Under the pieces are notes generated by a model, which searched no databases, was not told the origin of the DNA, and saw nothing but the letters and a program-made list of their open reading frames with translations. A stretch of 64,000 bases of DNA, taken from assembly GCF_000721175.1 (NCBI RefSeq), contig NZ_JOEZ01000009.1, positions 107,886 through 171,885 on the forward strand. The letters are read 5' to 3'. The DNA is from Streptomyces anulatus (GTDB lineage: Bacteria; Actinomycetota; Actinomycetes; Streptomycetales; Streptomycetaceae). Position numbers and translations under genes: made by a program. Below, piece after piece: positions 8,792 to 17,871 of the stretch (the stretch's first letter is position 1; every line of letters starts with the position of its first letter).

Positions 8792-9226
8792 TCAGTCCGT
8801 CAGATGCTTCACCCAGCGGCTCCACTGCGGCTCGGGCGCGTAGCCCGCCGCGCGCCAGGCGTGCTGTGCCGACGTATTGCGGTCGAGCACCATGGCGTCG
8901 GCGCGCCGCCCGCCCAGCGCGATGAACCGTTCCTCCGCCGCCGCGAGGAGGGCGCCGCCCACGCCCCGGCGCCGCTGGTGCGGGTGGACCGCGAGCCGGT
9001 AGAGATGGCAGCGCCAGCCGTCGAAGCCCACGATGACCGTGCCCACCAGCGACCCCTCACGCTCCGCGAGGAGCAACGCGTCGGGGTCCCGTTCCACCAG
9101 GCGTGCGATCCCGGCCCCGTCGTCGCTGATGCTGGTGCCCTCGGCGGCCACCTTCCAGAAGGCGAGGACCTCGTCCAGGTCGGCCGGGGTCGCGGACCGT
9201 ATCGAAAGATCGTTCATGACGGCCAT
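8792..9226 (-). CDS. GNAT-family N-acetyltransferase
   Basis: 144 aa from ATG 9226 (the frame is open to 9268, and ATG 9217 is another option). The acetyl-CoA loop RRRGVGGALL and the preceding beta strand LYRLAVHP are intact. The acceptor is unknown. No ribosome binding site clearly decides between 9226 and 9217, although ggatggtggg precedes 9226. Divergent from the toxin-antitoxin operon. Confidence 0.85.
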   Translation of the reverse strand: MAVMNDLSIRSATPADLDEVLAFWKVAAEGTSISDDGAGIARLVERDPDALLLAEREGSLVGTVIVGFDGWRCHLYRLAVHPHQRRRGVGGALLAAAEERFIALGGRRADAMVLDRNTSAQHAWRAAGYAPEPQWSRWVKHLTD

Positions 9227-9277
9227 CCCACCATCCGCCGCGCCGATCGCATTTCGCAGTGCGGACACATGCTCCTC

Positions 9278-9313
9278 TTGCCGGTGCTAGCACGGTCGCG
9301 CTAGCGTGGTCGC
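9278..9313 (+). promoter_or_regulatory. Promoter and tandem operator of the toxin-antitoxin operon
   Basis: A -35 TTGCCG (9278-9283), an 18-base spacer and a -10 TAGCGT (9302-9307) stand 6 bases before the GTG at 9314, predicting a leaderless mRNA. The same stretch holds two abutting 14-base direct repeats, GCTAGCACGGTCGC (9286-9299) and GCTAGCGTGGTCGC (9300-9313). It also holds a perfect palindrome GTGCTAGCAC (9284-9293). These fit autorepression by the ribbon-helix-helix antitoxin. Confidence 0.7.
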
Positions 9314-9541
9314 GTGCCCAAGACTCAGCTGAACGTTCGAGTGGAAGAGGCCACCGCCGAGGCCGCGCGCCAGCGCGCGCTGCAGAGGGGGATGAGTGTG
9401 AACCGCTACATAGAGGAACTCGTCCAGCAGGACGCGGGCGAGGTGGGACACACCTTCGTCGAGGCTGCGGCCGACTTCATGAAGCAGTACGAGTCGGTGT
9501 TCGCCGAGGAGTTCGGCCCGGAGCGCGAAGGCACCCGTTGA
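9314..9541 (+). CDS. Ribbon-helix-helix antitoxin (CopG/Arc type)
   Basis: 75 aa. The N-terminal beta strand and two helices (PKTQLNVRVEEATAEAARQRALQRGMSVNRYIEEL split by a turn) match the ribbon-helix-helix DNA-binding fold. The acidic C-terminal helix would bind the toxin. The stop overlaps the toxin start by 3 bases (TTGA). It probably represses its own operon through the tandem operator just upstream. Confidence 0.85.
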   Translation: MPKTQLNVRVEEATAEAARQRALQRGMSVNRYIEELVQQDAGEVGHTFVEAAADFMKQYESVFAEEFGPEREGTR

Positions 9542-9909
9542 ACCTTCGGATCGACCTCTCCTGGCTGCTGATGGTCGCCGAGCACAAGACGCCCGGAGAC
9601 CCGCAGGTCGTCGACTGGGGTGCGCTCGTCGCCGCCGTCGCGCGGCATGACGCGGAGATCTTCGGCAGCGCCGTCTACAGCGACCCGCACGCACGCGCGG
9701 CCGCCCTGTTGCAGTTGCTGCTGCACGTTCCCGCGCTCGAACACTCCAACGCGATGTTCGCCTCGGCCGTCGCGTACGGCTATCTCGTCGCCTCCGGGCT
9801 CAAGGTCATCACCTCGCCCGAGCAGGTCCGCGATCTGGCGCTGCTGGTGAAGCAGGGCAAGGCAGACGTACGGGCCATCGCCGACGAGCTGCGGCAGTGG
9901 AGCGTGTGA
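9538..9909 (+). CDS. Doc/Fic-like toxin component with divergent Fic motif
   Basis: 123 aa, starting with TTG 9538, which overlaps the antitoxin stop (TTGA). Length and helical pattern resemble Doc: N-terminal LDLSW-like helix, then a helix ending in a Fic-like loop. The canonical loop HxFx(D/N)(A/G)NKR is not present. The equivalent stretch is H63-VPALEHS-N71, keeping only the His and one Asn. The phosphate-binding NKR signature is therefore lost or strongly modified, so AMP- or phospho-transfer activity is uncertain. The operon context supports a toxin-antitoxin role. Confidence 0.75.
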   Translation: MNLRIDLSWLLMVAEHKTPGDPQVVDWGALVAAVARHDAEIFGSAVYSDPHARAAALLQLLLHVPALEHSNAMFASAVAYGYLVASGLKVITSPEQVRDLALLVKQGKADVRAIADELRQWSV

Positions 9910-9982
9910 GACGGGGCGGAGAACCCCACGTCCGGATCGGTCCTCCGCGAACGTCCGGATCGGTCCTCCCCGAACGTCCGGC

Positions 9983-10660
9983 TCAGTCCTCCGTGAACGG
10001 CTTGTGGGCCACGCCCAGGACGCAGGGGGAGGACGGCACCTGGATGCCCGTCTCCGGAATCCGCAGCCTGCGGTACGTGCCCAGCTCAAAGCCCGCCGCC
10101 TCGATCGCGGCCAGCGGGTTCCGGGCGGTGTGACAGCCGCCGAAGAGCAGCGGCCACACGGTCCGGTCGGCCGCCCGCTGCGCCGTGGCCAGTGCCCGGC
10201 CCGGCGCCAGCCCGTGCTCGAAGAACCGCAGTTCGCCGCCCGGGCGCAGGACCCGCCTGATCTCGGCGAGCGCCCGGGGCAGATCCCGTACGGTGCACAG
10301 GACCAGGGACGCCACCGCCCCGTCGAAGGCCTCGCTCTTGAGCGGCAGCGCTTCGGCCGCCCCCGGCACCACGTCCACCGGCACCTCGGCGCGCAGGGCG
10401 GAGCGGACGGCGAGCTGCCGCAGCGAGCGTTCCGGCTCCAGCGCCACGACCTCCGAGACGGCGCCGGGGTAGTGGGCGAAGTTCAGCCCGTTCCCCGCGC
10501 CGATCTCGATGACCCGGCCGGAGAGCCCCGCCAGCAGCTCCTCGCGGTACGCGGAGATGCCGCCCCTCACGTCGGCGGTCACGCTCACCCGCGCGTAGAA
10601 GCGGGCGAAGAGCGGGTGGTGCACGGCGTCCCGGGGGAGCTTCCTGCTGCGCAGCTGCAT
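9983..10660 (-). CDS. Class I SAM-dependent methyltransferase
   Basis: 225 aa. Motif I VIEIGAGNGLN (about residues 50-60), motif post-I VVALEPE, and the Methyltransf_11-type segment LRPGGELRFFEHG are present. ATG 10660 follows ggaggtccgtc, a strong ribosome binding site. The frame open to 10813 is upstream run-on. The substrate is not recognisable; family members act on quinones, lipids or small natural products. Confidence 0.88.
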   Translation of the reverse strand: MQLRSRKLPRDAVHHPLFARFYARVSVTADVRGGISAYREELLAGLSGRVIEIGAGNGLNFAHYPGAVSEVVALEPERSLRQLAVRSALRAEVPVDVVPGAAEALPLKSEAFDGAVASLVLCTVRDLPRALAEIRRVLRPGGELRFFEHGLAPGRALATAQRAADRTVWPLLFGGCHTARNPLAAIEAAGFELGTYRRLRIPETGIQVPSSPCVLGVAHKPFTED

Positions 10661-10770
10661 GACGGACCTCCGTTGAGGAGTGGACGTGACGCTCCTCCAT
10701 GATTCTCCCCCGGATCGCCCCGGCGGGAATCCCCGAGGACCGCCCGACGCCCCACGCCGGCCCCCGCCCG

Positions 10771-11463
10771 TCAGCGCGTGGCCCAGGTCCCTCCGAGTTC
10801 CGGAGCCAGCCAACCCGGCGCGCGGGCCGCGAAGTCGGCGCCCGGCAGTGCACCCGCGCCGGCCGGGACCGCGCCCAGCAGCGGTGCACCGGCCGCCACC
10901 GGCAGGTCCTCGATGTTGCAGCGGGCCGCGAGGTCCGGCTCCGCGGGCATGCTGCCGATCACGACGCCCCGGCAGCTCAGCCCCCGGTTCCGCAGCGCCT
11001 CGGCGGTCAGCGTGGTGGCGTTCAGCGTGCCCAGGCCCGCGGGGGCCACCACCAGCACCGGCGCGGACAACAGGCGGGCCGCGTCCGCCAGGGTGCCGCC
11101 CTCGTCGTCGAACCGTACGAGCAGCCCGCCCGCACCCTCCACCAGTACGAGGTCGTGCTCGGTGGCCAGCTTCTCCGCCGCCTCGGCCACCTCGAACGGC
11201 CGCAGGGGCGCGAGTCCCGCCCGGCGGGCGGCTGTGGCCGGGGCCAACGGCTCGGGGAAACGGGCCAGTTCGACGGCGGTGACATGGCTTCCCGCCAGGC
11301 GCGCGACCTCGGCCGCGTCGCCCGGCTCCCCGGGGGCGAGCCCCGTCTGCGCCGGCTTGAGCACCGCGACCCGGCGGCCCCGTGCGGCGGCCGCTACCGC
11401 GGCGGTCACCACGGTCTTGCCGATCTCCGTGCCCGTACCGGACACCAGCAGAATCATCGACAT
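10771..11463 (-). CDS. bioD: Dethiobiotin synthetase
   Basis: 230 aa. ATP-dependent carboxylation of 7,8-diaminopelargonate to dethiobiotin. The P-loop GTGTEIGKT (residues 9-17), the catalytic Lys in LKPAQTG and the EGAGGLLV motif are present. It follows bioA with a 5-base gap, last in the bioB-bioA-bioD operon. A longer merged frame reaching 12381 is antisense run-on of bioA in another phase. Confidence 0.96.
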   Translation of the reverse strand: MSMILLVSGTGTEIGKTVVTAAVAAAARGRRVAVLKPAQTGLAPGEPGDAAEVARLAGSHVTAVELARFPEPLAPATAARRAGLAPLRPFEVAEAAEKLATEHDLVLVEGAGGLLVRFDDEGGTLADAARLLSAPVLVVAPAGLGTLNATTLTAEALRNRGLSCRGVVIGSMPAEPDLAARCNIEDLPVAAGAPLLGAVPAGAGALPGADFAARAPGWLAPELGGTWATR

Positions 11464-11468
11464 GTCGC

Positions 11469-12857
11469 TCAGCCCTCCCGCGCCGCGGCGCACACGGCCC
11501 GGCAGATTCGTGCCACGTCCTCGTCGCCCGTCACGTACGGCGGCATCGTGTAGACGAGGTCGCGGAACGGCCGCAGCCAGACGCCCTCGCGCACGGCCGC
11601 ACGGGTCGCCGCCGCCATGTCCACCTCGTGGTCGAGCTGGACGACCCCGATCGCGCCCAGGACGCGTACGTCCACCACTCCGGCGATGCCGGAGGCCGGC
11701 GCGAGCCCGGAGCGCAGGCCAGCGCCGATCCGCGCCACCTCGCCCTCCCAGTCCTGCCCGAGCAGCAGGTCCACGGAGGCCGAGGCCACCGCGGCGGCCA
11801 GCGGATTGCCCATGAACGTCGGCCCGTGCGCCAGCACCGGCACCTCGCCGCTGGAGATGCCCTCGGCCACCCGCGTGGTGCACAGCGTCGCCGCCAGCGT
11901 GAGATAGCCGCCGGTCAGCGCCTTGCCGAGGCACATGACGTCCGGCGAGATCCCGGCGTGCCCGGCGGCGAACAGCTTGCCCGTACGCCCGAAACCGGTC
12001 GCGATCTCGTCGAGGACCAGCAGGACGTCGTGCTCGTCGCACGCCTCGCGCAGCACGCGCAGACAGGCGGGGGAGTGGAAGCGCATCCCGCCGGCCCCCT
12101 GCACCACCGGCTCCACGATGACCGCCGCGAGCTCGTCGGCGTGCGCGGCGACCAGCTCCCGCAGATGCCGTACATAGGCGGCGTCCGGCTCCGCGTCGAA
12201 GCCGTCCGGCGGGGCGTCGGCGAAGACCTGCCGGGGCAGGGAGCCCGACCACAGCTCGTGCATCCCGCCTTTCGGGTCGCACACGGACATCGGCTGCCAG
12301 GTGTCCCCGTGGTAGCCGCCGCGCCAGGTCAGCAGCCGGCGCTTCTCCGGACGCCCGGCCGAACGCCAGAACTGGAGGCACATCTTGACCGCGACCTCCA
12401 CGGAGACGGACCCCGAGTCGGCGAGGAAGACGTGCTGGAGCGGCTCGGGGGTGATCTCCACCAGCCGGGTCGCCAGCCGGACGGCGGGCTCATGGGTGAG
12501 CCCGCCGAACATCACATGGCTCATCCGGTCCAGCTGCCCGCGCGCGGCCTCGTTGAGGACCGGGTGGTTGTAGCCGTGCACCGCCGACCACCAGGAGGAC
12601 ATGCCGTCCACCAACTCGTGCTGCCCCTCGACGGGTTCGGCGAGCCGGAGCCGTACGCCGGAGGCCGACTCCACGATCAGCGGCTCCTGGCGCCCCGGCA
12701 TCGGACCGTACGGATGCCAGACGTGCGCGCGGTCCAGCGCCCGCAGTTCGTCGGGCGCGTACGGTTTCGGCGCGGCGGGTCCGTAGTGCTCGGCGGCTCC
12801 GGAGCGCGTGGTGGGTCCGGTGTGCGTGGCCTCCCCGGCGGGGTACGGTTCAGGCAT
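11469..12857 (-). CDS. bioA: Adenosylmethionine-8-amino-7-oxononanoate aminotransferase
   Basis: 462 aa. PLP-dependent transamination of KAPA to DAPA with SAM as donor. HVWHPYGPM at the start, DGMSSWW, the GGYHGDTW loop, [11 protein letters not shown] and the PLP Lys in [10 protein letters not shown] are all visible. The first ~35 residues are a low-complexity N-terminal extension. It overlaps the end of bioB by 8 bases, so translation is coupled. Confidence 0.97.
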   Translation of the reverse strand: MPEPYPAGEATHTGPTTRSGAAEHYGPAAPKPYAPDELRALDRAHVWHPYGPMPGRQEPLIVESASGVRLRLAEPVEGQHELVDGMSSWWSAVHGYNHPVLNEAARGQLDRMSHVMFGGLTHEPAVRLATRLVEITPEPLQHVFLADSGSVSVEVAVKMCLQFWRSAGRPEKRRLLTWRGGYHGDTWQPMSVCDPKGGMHELWSGSLPRQVFADAPPDGFDAEPDAAYVRHLRELVAAHADELAAVIVEPVVQGAGGMRFHSPACLRVLREACDEHDVLLVLDEIATGFGRTGKLFAAGHAGISPDVMCLGKALTGGYLTLAATLCTTRVAEGISSGEVPVLAHGPTFMGNPLAAAVASASVDLLLGQDWEGEVARIGAGLRSGLAPASGIAGVVDVRVLGAIGVVQLDHEVDMAAATRAAVREGVWLRPFRDLVYTMPPYVTGDEDVARICRAVCAAAREG

Positions 12858-14157
12858 TGGGCGCGAGGTCCGTTCCCGCGCCGCGACGGCGGACCGCCAC
12901 CAGATCCGTACGCGCCGCGCCGTTCGCGTCCGTACGCGAAGCGGTCACGCTCTCCCCGGCGTCCGCGACGGCCACCGGTTCCCGCTCCGCGTGGCCACCG
13001 CACGGCCCGCAGCCGCCACCACCGTGGGAACCGCAGCCACCCGCTCCAGAATTCTCCGGCGAACCGTCGTCCGCGGCTCCACCGGTGCCGTGCGATCCGC
13101 AGCCGGCCTCCGCCGTGGCGTCCTGGGTACCGCAGCCGCCGGCCAGGGCGTCGGCCCGGTGGCGTGGCAGCGTCGTCGTGCCCGCGCCCTCCACCTCGAA
13201 ACCGGCGTCCGCGATCATGTCCAGGTCGGTCTGGCCCGCCTGGCCCTCGCTCGTCAGGTAGTCGCCGAGGAAGATGGAGTTGACCAGGTGGAGCGCCAGC
13301 GGCTGCATCGAACGCAGATGCACCTCCCGGCCGCCCGCGAGCCGCACCTCGACATCGGGGCAGACGAAGCGGACCATCGCCAGAATGCGCAGGCAGCGCT
13401 GCGGGGTGAGGTTCCACTCCTTGGCGAGCGGCGTTCCCTCGAACGGGATCAGGAAGTTCACCGGCACCGAGTCCGGGTCCAGGTCGCGCAGCGCGAACAC
13501 CACGTCGACCAGGTCCTTGTCGCTCTCGCCCATCCCCGCGATCAGCCCGGAACACGCCGAGAGCCCGGCCGCCTGGGCCTGCTGCACGGTCTCGACCCGG
13601 TCCGCGTACGTGTGCGTGGTGGTGATCGCCCCGTACGTCTCCTCGGACGTGTTGAGGTTGTGGTTGTACGCGTCGGCGCCCGCCGAACGCAGCCGGTCGG
13701 CCTGTCCGTCGGTGAGCAGACCGAGGCAGGCGCAGACCTCGATGCCCTCGTTCTCCTCCTTGATCGCCTCGATGGTCTTCGAGACCCGGTCGACGTCCCG
13801 GTCCGTCGGGCCGCGCCCGCTCGCCACCAGGCAGACCCGCTTGGCGCCACCCGCCACCCCGGCGGCGGCTGCCTTGGACGCCTCGTCCGGCTTCAGCCAG
13901 GTGTACTTGAGGATCCCGGCCTTGGAGCCGAGCCGCTGCGAGCAGTAGGAGCAGTCCTCGGGGCAGAGTCCCGACTTCAGGTTGACCAGATAGTTGAGCT
14001 TGACGCGCCGCCCGAACCACTGACGCCGCACCTTCCCGGCGGCGGCCACCACGTCGAGCAGCTCGTCGTCGGAGGTCGCCAGTACGGCGAGCGCTTCTTC
14101 GCGGGTCGGCAGTTCGCGCCGCAGCCCCTTGTCCACCAGCGTGTTCAGCAGGTCCAT
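12850..14157 (-). CDS. bioB: Biotin synthase with Cys/His-rich C-terminal extension
   Basis: 435 aa from ATG 14157. Radical-SAM sulfur insertion into dethiobiotin. The [4Fe-4S] motif is C65-x3-C69-x2-C72 (CPEDCSYC). The [2Fe-2S] cluster ligands lie in the barrel. Typical BioB ends near residue 340; here about 96 further residues follow. They are rich in Gly and carry five Cys and three His ([27 protein letters not shown]), then an acidic and basic tail. The tail could bind a metal or serve as a sulfur or iron donor site, which is inference. First gene of the bioBAD operon, divergent from bioF. Confidence 0.95.
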   Translation of the reverse strand: MDLLNTLVDKGLRRELPTREEALAVLATSDDELLDVVAAAGKVRRQWFGRRVKLNYLVNLKSGLCPEDCSYCSQRLGSKAGILKYTWLKPDEASKAAAAGVAGGAKRVCLVASGRGPTDRDVDRVSKTIEAIKEENEGIEVCACLGLLTDGQADRLRSAGADAYNHNLNTSEETYGAITTTHTYADRVETVQQAQAAGLSACSGLIAGMGESDKDLVDVVFALRDLDPDSVPVNFLIPFEGTPLAKEWNLTPQRCLRILAMVRFVCPDVEVRLAGGREVHLRSMQPLALHLVNSIFLGDYLTSEGQAGQTDLDMIADAGFEVEGAGTTTLPRHRADALAGGCGTQDATAEAGCGSHGTGGAADDGSPENSGAGGCGSHGGGGCGPCGGHAEREPVAVADAGESVTASRTDANGAARTDLVAVRRRGAGTDLAPNA

Positions 14158-14222
14158 GGAAGATGATCCTCGCTTACGGCACCGCCTCCAGCCAAGGAGG
14201 AACCAGACAGGAGACCCGGGCG

Positions 14223-14246
14223 AGGGTGTGTGTATTGCCACACCCT
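14223..14246. promoter_or_regulatory. Inverted repeat between bioB and bioF
   Basis: AGGGTGTG (14223-14230) and CACACCCT (14239-14246) form perfect 8-bp arms around an 8-base spacer, in the 216-base region between the divergent bioB and bioF. The position suits a common operator for biotin control, but it does not match a BirA or BioQ site that I know. It could also be an mRNA hairpin. Confidence 0.5.
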
Positions 14247-14295
14247 GACCTGCTGCGCACCCGGCTAGGGTCTGTTGGCTGCCTACAAAGGGACC

Positions 14296-14333
14296 GTCCG
14301 CGCCGGACTGTCCGCGCCGGACTGTCCGCGCGG
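14296..14333. repeat. 14-bp tandem repeat in the bioF leader
   Basis: The unit gtccgcgccggact occurs twice perfectly (14296-14309, 14310-14323) and partially a third time to 14333. It sits about 40 bases before the bioF start codon. Function unknown. Confidence 0.75.
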
Positions 14334-14373
14334 AGCCGCCCGCCGAGGGCCCGCCTACCCAAGGGACCGCCCC

Positions 14374-15537
14374 ATGTCCTTCGCCCCGTTCGACTGGATC
14401 GACGCCGAGGCCCGCGGCCGGGCCGCCGCCGGACTCGTACGCACACTGCGTCCGCGCGGCGCCGACCCGGAGCTGCTGGATCTCGCGAGCAACGACTATC
14501 TGGGCCTCACCCGGCACCCGGAGGTCACGGACGCCGCGGCCGGCGCCGCCCATCGCTGGGGGGCGGGGGCGACGGGGTCCCGGCTGGTCACCGGCTCCAC
14601 CGTCCTGCACGCCGAGCTCGAACGCGAACTCGCCGCGTTCTGCGGTTTCGAGGCGGCCCTCGTGCTCTCCTCCGGGTACGCGGCCAACCTCGCCGCGCTG
14701 ACCGCACTGTCCGGGCGCGGCTCACTCATCGTCTCCGACGCGGGCAACCACGCATCGATCGTGGACGGTTGCCGGCTCTCCCGCGCCGAGACCGCCGTCG
14801 TTCCCCACGCCGACCCGGACGCGGTCGCCAAAGCGCTGCCGGCACACGGAGGGCGGGCCCTCGCCGTCACCGACTCGGTCTTCTCCGTCGACGGCGACGC
14901 CGCCCCGCTCCCCGCGCTGGCCGAGGTCTGCCGCTCCGCGAACGCCGCGCTGCTGGTCGACGACGCCCATGGCCTCGGCGTCCTGGGCGACGGCGGTCGC
15001 GGAGCGCTCGCCGCGGCCGGGCTGGCGGGCGGCGACGGCGTCGTGGCGACGCTGACGCTGTCCAAGTCCCTGGGCAGCCAGGGCGGAGCGGTCCTGGGGC
15101 CCGCCCGGGTCATCGAGCACCTCGTCAACACGGCCCGTACGTTCATCTTCGACACCGGACTCGCCCCGGCGGCGGCCGGCGGCGCGCTCGGCGCCCTCGG
15201 GGTGCTGCGCCGGGAGCCCGAACGGGCGGCCCGCGCACGTGAGGTCGCCACCTCGCTGCACGGAAGGCTCACCGCCGCCGGACTGACCGCGGTCCGGCCC
15301 GACGCGGCCGTCGTCTCCGTCCGGGCGCCCTCGGCGGACGCGGCGGTTCGCTGGGCGGCCGACTGCCGCGCGGCCGGGATGGCGGTGGGCTGCTTCCGCC
15401 CGCCTTCGGTACCGGACGGCATCTCCCGGCTGCGGCTGACGGCAAGGGCCGACCTGACCGAGGAGCAGATCACGACCGCGGTGGCCACGATCGTCGCGAC
15501 CGCCCCCCGGCAGGCGGACGTTGCCCCTGTCAGCTGA
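14374..15537 (+). CDS. bioF: 8-amino-7-oxononanoate synthase
   Basis: 387 aa. PLP-dependent condensation of pimeloyl thioester with alanine. Motifs are [17 protein letters not shown], the [10 protein letters not shown] loop and the PLP-binding Lys in [14 protein letters not shown] 14374 is preceded by aaggga. The frame open from 14275 only adds low-complexity sequence from the tandem repeat. Divergent from bioBAD; its 3' end overlaps the DUF397 gene by 8 bases tail to tail. Confidence 0.95.
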   Translation: MSFAPFDWIDAEARGRAAAGLVRTLRPRGADPELLDLASNDYLGLTRHPEVTDAAAGAAHRWGAGATGSRLVTGSTVLHAELERELAAFCGFEAALVLSSGYAANLAALTALSGRGSLIVSDAGNHASIVDGCRLSRAETAVVPHADPDAVAKALPAHGGRALAVTDSVFSVDGDAAPLPALAEVCRSANAALLVDDAHGLGVLGDGGRGALAAAGLAGGDGVVATLTLSKSLGSQGGAVLGPARVIEHLVNTARTFIFDTGLAPAAAGGALGALGVLRREPERAARAREVATSLHGRLTAAGLTAVRPDAAVVSVRAPSADAAVRWAADCRAAGMAVGCFRPPSVPDGISRLRLTARADLTEEQITTAVATIVATAPRQADVAPVS

Positions 15538-15784
15538 TCCCGTGCGGGCCGGCTCCGCGCGGTACGAGGCCGGTCACGAACGTGCTCCAGGCCGCCGCCG
15601 AGAAGCGCAGCGGCGGCCGGTCCACGTCCTTCGAATCGCGTACGGCGAGGAGCGCGGCGTTGAGCCGCGCGGTCTCCACGCAGTTGTTCATCCCGGTCGA
15701 GCGGCTGCTGCGCCGCCACCGCGGATCGGACGGAGTCACGGACGACGGCGGCGGTGCGACGGGCGGTGCGAGACGGTCGGTCAT
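15530..15784 (-). CDS. DUF397 protein
   Basis: 84 aa. The core WRRSSRSTGMNNCVETA ... VRDSKDVDRPPLRFSAAAWSTFV is the DUF397 signature. In Streptomyces these small acidic proteins pair with XRE/DUF5753 regulators (whiJ and aba-type loci) and modulate their DNA binding during development. It sits 9 bases after its XRE partner on the same strand, as usual. Confidence 0.92.
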   Translation of the reverse strand: MTDRLAPPVAPPPSSVTPSDPRWRRSSRSTGMNNCVETARLNAALLAVRDSKDVDRPPLRFSAAAWSTFVTGLVPRGAGPHGIS

Positions 15785-15793
15785 GGCGGCCCC

Positions 15794-16648
15794 CTAGCTG
15801 CGGCTGATCGCGGTGATGAGGTCCAGCGAGCGCTCGGGCGACAGCGCGTGTGCCTGCAACGTACGGAAGGCCGAGCTGTACGCCTCAAGGTCTTCTTTCC
15901 GTTCCAGATAGAGGCTACTCGTCAAGTGGTCAAGAACGACCACATCCAGATCGGAAATGTTCGGAAAGGAGAAAATAACGAAAGGGCAGGTGAGTCCGAC
16001 GTAGCCGCCGACCGAGAACGGCAGCAACTGCAGTTGCACATGGGGAAGTTGGGACACCTGTCGCAGGTGCTGCAACTGGTCCCTCATCACCTCCGGTCCG
16101 CCCACCTCGCGATGGAGCACCGCCTCGTCCAGCACGGCGGTGAAGCGCAGCGGCGGACTCGCGCGCAGCACGCGCTGGCGGGTCAGCCGGACCTCGACCA
16201 GGGAGTCGAGCCGGCCGTCCGGTAACCCGTCCGGGCAGGCGCGGGTCACGGCTCGCGCGTATCCCGCGGTCTGGAGCAGGCCCGGTACCACCGAGGTCTC
16301 CAGCGTCCGGACCGTACTGGCCTGCGACTCCAGACTGATGAAGTCGCGGTACTGCGGTGGGATCAGCCCCCGGTAGGCATGCCACCAGCCCGAGCCGCCG
16401 CCGCCCGCCGACCCCGCGAGGACCTCGAGCAGGGAGCGCAACTGGGTGTCGCGCACCGCGTAGACGTCCAGCAGCCGCGACACGTCGGCGGGCGTCACCC
16501 CGCTCGCGCCCGTCTCGATGCGGCTCACCTTCGACTGGTGCCAGCCGAGCAGCCGCGCCGCGTCCCGGCTGGTCAGCCCGGAGGTGTGGCGCAGGCTCCG
16601 CAGCTCCTCACCGAGCTTGCGCCGCCGGACGACGGGGCCGTGCAGCAT
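15794..16648 (-). CDS. XRE-family regulator with DUF5753 (WhiJ-like)
   Basis: 284 aa. The helix-turn-helix covers about residues 12-68 (LGEELRSLRHTSGLTSRDAARLL...WHQSKVSRIETG split over the motif). The DUF5753 domain covers about 90-280 (QASTVRTLETSVVPGLLQTAGYARA, FTAVLDEAVLHREVGG). ATG 16648 follows aaggagaccggc. Together with the DUF397 gene and the ATPase-domain gene across the divergent promoter it forms a whiJ/aba-type module, which controls developmental or secondary-metabolic switches in streptomycetes. Confidence 0.92.
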   Translation of the reverse strand: MLHGPVVRRRKLGEELRSLRHTSGLTSRDAARLLGWHQSKVSRIETGASGVTPADVSRLLDVYAVRDTQLRSLLEVLAGSAGGGGSGWWHAYRGLIPPQYRDFISLESQASTVRTLETSVVPGLLQTAGYARAVTRACPDGLPDGRLDSLVEVRLTRQRVLRASPPLRFTAVLDEAVLHREVGGPEVMRDQLQHLRQVSQLPHVQLQLLPFSVGGYVGLTCPFVIFSFPNISDLDVVVLDHLTSSLYLERKEDLEAYSSAFRTLQAHALSPERSLDLITAISRS

Positions 16649-16765
16649 GCCGGTCTCCTTCTGCTGTCGGGAAGGGCCGGTTCCCTCACCGGAGCCGGCC
16701 CGCAGAGGGGCCAGTGTGCCGTCCGTCCACGCCGTCCGGGTCCCGACTTCACCGCTTCGAGCGAC

Positions 16766-16781
16766 AGATATATGCATATCT
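16766..16781. promoter_or_regulatory. Palindrome between XRE regulator and ATPase gene
   Basis: AGATAT (16766-16771), spacer ATGC, ATATCT (16776-16781): a 16-base AT-rich dyad in GC-rich DNA, in the divergent promoter region. It is a reasonable binding site for the XRE regulator. Confidence 0.5.
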
Positions 16782-16885
16782 TGGCCGAACGCCGTTACAG
16801 GCAGCTTCATCAATGGCAATCTGGCGCGAAGCACAATCCTGGCCGGTCACCGGTCGGCCGGGTCGGGATAAGGGACGGCGTCGCC

Positions 16886-17317
16886 ATGGCAGACCATCAG
16901 GAAGCAACCGTCACTCTGCCGAGCGATCCGGTCTCGGTCTCCTCGGCCCGCAGACACGTGGCCGGCACCCTGGCCCAATGGGGCCTGCCCGACGGCACCG
17001 AGTTCGCCGACACCCTCCGGCTGATCGTCTCGGAGCTGGCAACCAACGCCGTCCAGCACACGTTCGGCCAGTCGCCCACCTTCACCGTGGACCTGCGCCT
17101 CGAACGCGACGAGGAACTGTATCTCGGCGTCACGGACAGTCACCCCCGCTGGCCCCAGCGACTGCCCGCCGCCGTACGGCAGGACAACGGCCGGGGCATG
17201 GTCATCATCCGGGCGCTGGCCAAGGAGCACGGCGGGCGGCTCCAGGTCACCCCGACCGCCGAGGGCGGCAAGACGGTCTGGATCGCCCTCCCGTGGGTCG
17301 TTCCGGTCCAGGGCTGA
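16886..17317 (+). CDS. ATP-binding anti-sigma-factor-like protein (HATPase_c_2)
   Basis: 143 aa. A single GHKL ATPase domain with the N box LIVSELATNAVQHTF, and DSHPRWPQR and GRGMVIIRALA for the nucleotide lid. These RsbW-type proteins bind sigma factors or anti-anti-sigma factors. Divergent from the WhiJ-like regulator, as in aba-type loci. ATG 16886 has only a weak ribosome binding site (aaggga, 11 bases away). Confidence 0.9.
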   Translation: MADHQEATVTLPSDPVSVSSARRHVAGTLAQWGLPDGTEFADTLRLIVSELATNAVQHTFGQSPTFTVDLRLERDEELYLGVTDSHPRWPQRLPAAVRQDNGRGMVIIRALAKEHGGRLQVTPTAEGGKTVWIALPWVVPVQG

Positions 17318-17468
17318 CCTGGGCGGGGCACGGGGCGGACCGGGGCGATCAGCCCGCAGGGGGCCGGTTCGCCGCCGGGGCCGTGCTCCCTCGGCCGTAT
17401 CCGCTGCGCAGCAGCGTCGCGGCCCGCGGAGCAGCGACGGAACACCCGAGGACGCGCCGGGACGGCCC

Positions 17469-17760
17469 GTGACCAGGGAGTTCGGACGCGCGCTGCGCCA
17501 GGGGTTCCCGACCAACGCGCTCAACCCGAAGGCCCCGGTCCTCTTCCTCAGCCTGCTGCGCAGTTCGTGCCCCACGGGCAGCCGCCGCTGCCCTCGTGGT
17601 GGTGCCGGCGCTGATCCGGTTCCCGGCGGTGGCCCCGCTCGTGGACCGGCTGGGCCGGTGGCTGCGCCGTCCGCGTATCGCCCGCGCCATCGAGGACGGC
17701 AGCGGTGCGGCGCTCACCGGTCCGGGACTCGCGCTGGTCACCGGCCCGCTGTCGCGCTGA
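17469..17760 (+). pseudogene. LysE/RhtB-family exporter remnant, frameshifted
   Basis: The first part (REFGRALRQGFPTNALNPKAPVLFLSLL) matches the LysE-family TNxLNPKAxLFFLxLLP motif. A different phase then carries the family C-terminus, from about 17584 (ALVVVPALIRFPAVAPLVDRLGRW, split here) to LALVTGPLSR with stop at 17758-17760. The N-terminal transmembrane segments are missing and at least one frameshift or deletion separates the two parts, so no intact exporter can be made. Confidence 0.75.
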
Positions 17761-17871
17761 GGACGCAGTCCGCGCCCCTGGAGGCACAAGCAGGCCCCAC
17801 GGCACGGGCAGCCCGGGCGGCCCCGAAGAGGGCCGGGACCGCCCGCACGGAAAGAGCGTCCGGTCGCCGGG

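Noticed and set aside
14160..14610. N-terminal extension of BioB up to 14610
   Set aside because: It reads the antisense of bioF and the tandem repeat; normal BioB homology begins at ATG 14157.
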